Source of the DNA: Flammeovirgaceae bacterium
Lineage (GTDB): Bacteria > Bacteroidota > Bacteroidia > Cytophagales > Cyclobacteriaceae
Direction: 5' to 3'
Assembly: GCA_022616575.1 (NCBI GenBank)
Contig: JAKEEN010000156.1
Coordinates: 1 to 6,820, forward strand
DNA length: 6,820 nt
Numbering within the stretch: the first letter of the stretch is position 1; the number at the start of each line of letters is the position of its first letter. Shown here one piece after another: positions 5,979 through 6,820 of the stretch. The notes below the pieces were generated by a model. It did no database searches. It saw only the letters and a program-made list of their open reading frames with translations, and had not been told where the DNA came from. Made by a program: the position numbers and the translations under genes.

Positions 5979-6476
5979 TTAAAATTCTACAAGAATTTGG
6001 CCTTTCTCTACGCTATCGCCTTTTTTGGTTTTTACCGATTTTACAACAGCATCACCGGTTGATTTGATGATGTTCTCCATTTTCATGGCTTCTAAAATAA
6101 GAATCGGATCACCGGCTTTTACGCTATCGCCTTCTTTCACTTTCAAATCAATAATCAATCCGGGCATAGGTGCTTTAATGGAATTGATTTTACTTCCGGC
6201 AGCTCCGCTCATTCCCATCTTTTCAAGAAGTAAATCGAAACGATCTTTTATGGAGACAGTATAAGAGCGCGAATTAATCTTAACCGTGCTCGTCTTTGTT
6301 TCAGGGTCATTCTTTACAATTTCTGCGCGATAGCTTTTGCCATTATAAAGAATGTGAAAATATCCGTTTGCCAGGGTGGCTACGTCCCACGTAATAGGTT
6401 GTCCATTCACTAAAAAACCCTGTTCATCTTCAGCGATGTCAAAGTTCGTTTTGTTATTGACGGTGGCCTTAAACAT
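5979..6476 (-). CDS. Biotin carboxyl carrier protein (biotinyl/lipoyl-domain protein)
   Basis: A 165-residue protein from the ATG at 6474-6476. The C-terminal third is a biotinyl domain: APMPGLIIDLKVKEGDSVKAGD (102-123), then the biotinylation motif EAMKM (129-133) with Lys132 the expected biotin site, then the mirrored half GDAVVKSVKTKKGDSVEKGQILVEF. The N-terminal part (about 1-85) is beta-rich and resembles the BT-like domain beside the carrier in acyl-CoA carboxylases. In Bacteroidota such stand-alone carriers usually serve an acetyl/propionyl-CoA carboxylase or a sodium-pumping decarboxylase. No biotin carboxylase or carboxyltransferase gene is visible, so the partner is unknown. A TTG two codons upstream is a possible but less likely start. 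It is the first gene of the leftward run and diverges from the riboswitch-controlled gene. Confidence 0.93.
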   Translation of the reverse strand: MFKATVNNKTNFDIAEDEQGFLVNGQPITWDVATLANGYFHILYNGKSYRAEIVKNDPETKTSTVKINSRSYTVSIKDRFDLLLEKMGMSGAAGSKINSIKAPMPGLIIDLKVKEGDSVKAGDPILILEAMKMENIIKSTGDAVVKSVKTKKGDSVEKGQILVEF

Positions 6477-6528
6477 GCCCAAAAATAGAATTTAGAATTC
6501 AGTATTTGATATTTAACATTGTTTAAAA

Positions 6529-6561
6529 TTTGCGAAATCAAAATCTTCGTGCATAACTTTG
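6529..6561 (+). promoter_or_regulatory. Promoter of the TPP-riboswitch transcript
   Basis: TTTG (6529-6532) and TAACTTTG (6554-6561) match both Bacteroidota promoter boxes exactly, with a 21-nt spacer (normal range about 17-23). Initiation near 6567 would give a leader of about 200 nt that includes the whole riboswitch. This is the best promoter match in the window. Confidence 0.65.
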
Positions 6562-6564
6562 TAC

Positions 6565-6608
6565 CCTCCAAATGTCAAAATTGAGAGTTGAAATTTGATG
6601 GTTGGAGG
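6565..6608 (+). other. Leader hairpin upstream of the TPP aptamer
   Basis: CCTCCAA (6565-6571) pairs perfectly with TTGGAGG (6602-6608), and the stem continues inward with TCAAA/TTTGA (6575-6579 with 6594-6598) across one mismatch and two G-T wobbles. It begins about where transcription should start and ends just before the aptamer. It could be a 5' stabilising stem-loop in RNA or an operator in DNA. Confidence 0.5.
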
Positions 6609-6613
6609 TTAGA

Positions 6614-6690
6614 ACTTAGGGGTGCCAATACAACGGGCTGAGATTATACCCACAGAACCTGATGCCGGTAATGCGGCCGAAGGGAGGCAA
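6614..6690 (+). ncRNA. TPP riboswitch aptamer (THI element)
   Basis: The conserved THI-box blocks occur in order: GGGGTGCC (6619-6626), GGCTGAGA (6636-6643), ATACCC (6646-6651), GAACCTGAT (6655-6663), GGTAATGC (6667-6674) and CGAAGGGA (6678-6685). Pairings fit the known fold. P2 is GGGGT with ACCC. P3 is short, GCC with GGC and a 9-nt loop. P5 is GCCG (6664-6667) with CGGC (6674-6677) around GTAATG. P1 is weak: CTT (6615-6617) with AGG (6685-6687), extendable across a bulge by GAA with TTC. The element binds thiamine pyrophosphate and normally lowers expression of the downstream gene. It lies 74 nt before the ATG at 6765. Confidence 0.95.
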
Positions 6691-6706
6691 TTCCGCTGAA
6701 GCGGGA

Positions 6707-6758
6707 GGTTAAACAACGCAGTTCATTCCCCTATAGACTGCAGGTTTAAACCATTTTT
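6707..6758 (+). terminator. Terminator-like hairpin, candidate riboswitch expression platform
   Basis: GGTTAAAC (6707-6714) can pair with GTTTAAACC (6744-6752) with one bulged A, enclosing a second stem GCAGT (6718-6722) with ACTGC (6737-6741). The outer arm is followed by ATTTTT (6753-6758). This resembles a Rho-independent terminator directly before the start codon. The loop also holds CCCCT (6728-6732), complementary to AGGGG (6618-6622) of the aptamer, which could provide the competing fold. Not modelled by software. Confidence 0.4.
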
Positions 6759-6764
6759 ACAATC

Positions 6765-6820
6765 ATGTTAAACAAAATGACAGCGGCCGGATGCTTCCTG
6801 CTTGTAGCATTCGCTGCCAT
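6765..6820 (+). CDS. Start of TPP-riboswitch-controlled gene, exported product (truncated)
   Basis: Only 18 codons and two bases are present: MLNKMTAAGCFLLVAFAA. One lysine followed by a hydrophobic run (GCFLLVAFAA) looks like a Sec signal peptide. No lipobox is apparent. The TPP riboswitch upstream places the gene in thiamine uptake, salvage or synthesis. Known Bacteroidota TPP regulons include an outer-membrane TonB-dependent receptor followed by pnuT and a thiamine pyrophosphokinase, and an exported first product would suit that arrangement better than a cytosolic Thi enzyme. That is inference. An ATG at 6777 is an alternative start giving a shorter signal. Confidence 0.7.
   Translation, partial: MLNKMTAAGCFLLVAFAA

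Noticed and set aside
6480..6487. Minus-strand TATTTTTG as the -7 box of the biotin carrier gene
   Set aside because: It matches TAnnTTTG but ends only 3 nt before the ATG and has no TTTG at 17-23 nt upstream; it would require a leaderless mRNA, so I did not call it.
1..6820. CRISPR arrays, insertion sequences, tRNA or rRNA genes, attachment sites, toxin-antitoxin or defence modules
   Set aside because: Reading both strands showed no regularly spaced repeats, transposase, integrase or structural RNA other than the riboswitch. The sigma/partner pair is better explained as regulation than as a toxin-antitoxin pair.

Overview
The window looks like chromosomal DNA from a member of the Bacteroidota, most likely a Cytophagales-type bacterium. 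Several things point that way. Start codons lack consistent Shine-Dalgarno sequences. Candidate promoters fit the Bacteroidota consensus (TTTG, about 19-21 nt, then TAnnTTTG). The sigma factor, the small sigma-partner-like protein, the biotin carrier and the 134-residue membrane protein all resemble Bacteroidota families. Most of the content is housekeeping. I see no insertion sequence, phage gene, CRISPR array, tRNA or rRNA.

Layout: (1) 1-1314, minus strand: the N-terminal 438 codons of uvrA, running off the left edge. (2) 1382-1768, minus: a 128-residue conserved-looking protein with an acidic, Gly/Ser-rich tail. A strong hairpin with a T tract separates it from uvrA. (3) 1769-1944: a divergent intergenic region with a good promoter for the rightward genes and a 15-bp palindrome over its -33 box. 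(4) 1945-2746, plus: an ECF-like sigma factor whose last 26 codons overlap, in another frame, a 75-residue candidate anti-sigma/partner protein. (5) 2747-6476, minus: a leftward gene series. In transcription order it is biotin carrier protein, six-TM histidine kinase, pyrH (UMP kinase), frr (ribosome recycling factor) and a small membrane-anchored protein. The sigma operon and this series meet tail to tail with no base between their stop codons. (6) 6477-6764: a divergent region holding a near-consensus promoter, a 5' leader hairpin, a TPP riboswitch aptamer and a terminator-like element, all on the plus strand. (7) 6765-6820: the first codons of the riboswitch-controlled gene, with a signal-peptide-like start.

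Functional links: pyrH and frr are a widespread bacterial pair. The biotin carrier and the histidine kinase are 19 nt apart and probably co-transcribed, but no carboxylase partner or response regulator is visible. The riboswitch gene is probably in thiamine uptake or salvage; an exported product would fit an outer-membrane or periplasmic thiamine transporter, but only 18 codons are present.

The items most worth a second look are the sigma/partner gene overlap, the riboswitch leader (5' hairpin, repeated GGAGGTTA and terminator-like fold), the terminator whose T tract is also a perfect -7 box for uvrA, and the lone CxxC pair in the first UvrA zinc region. I found nothing that I can defend as a wholly new system.
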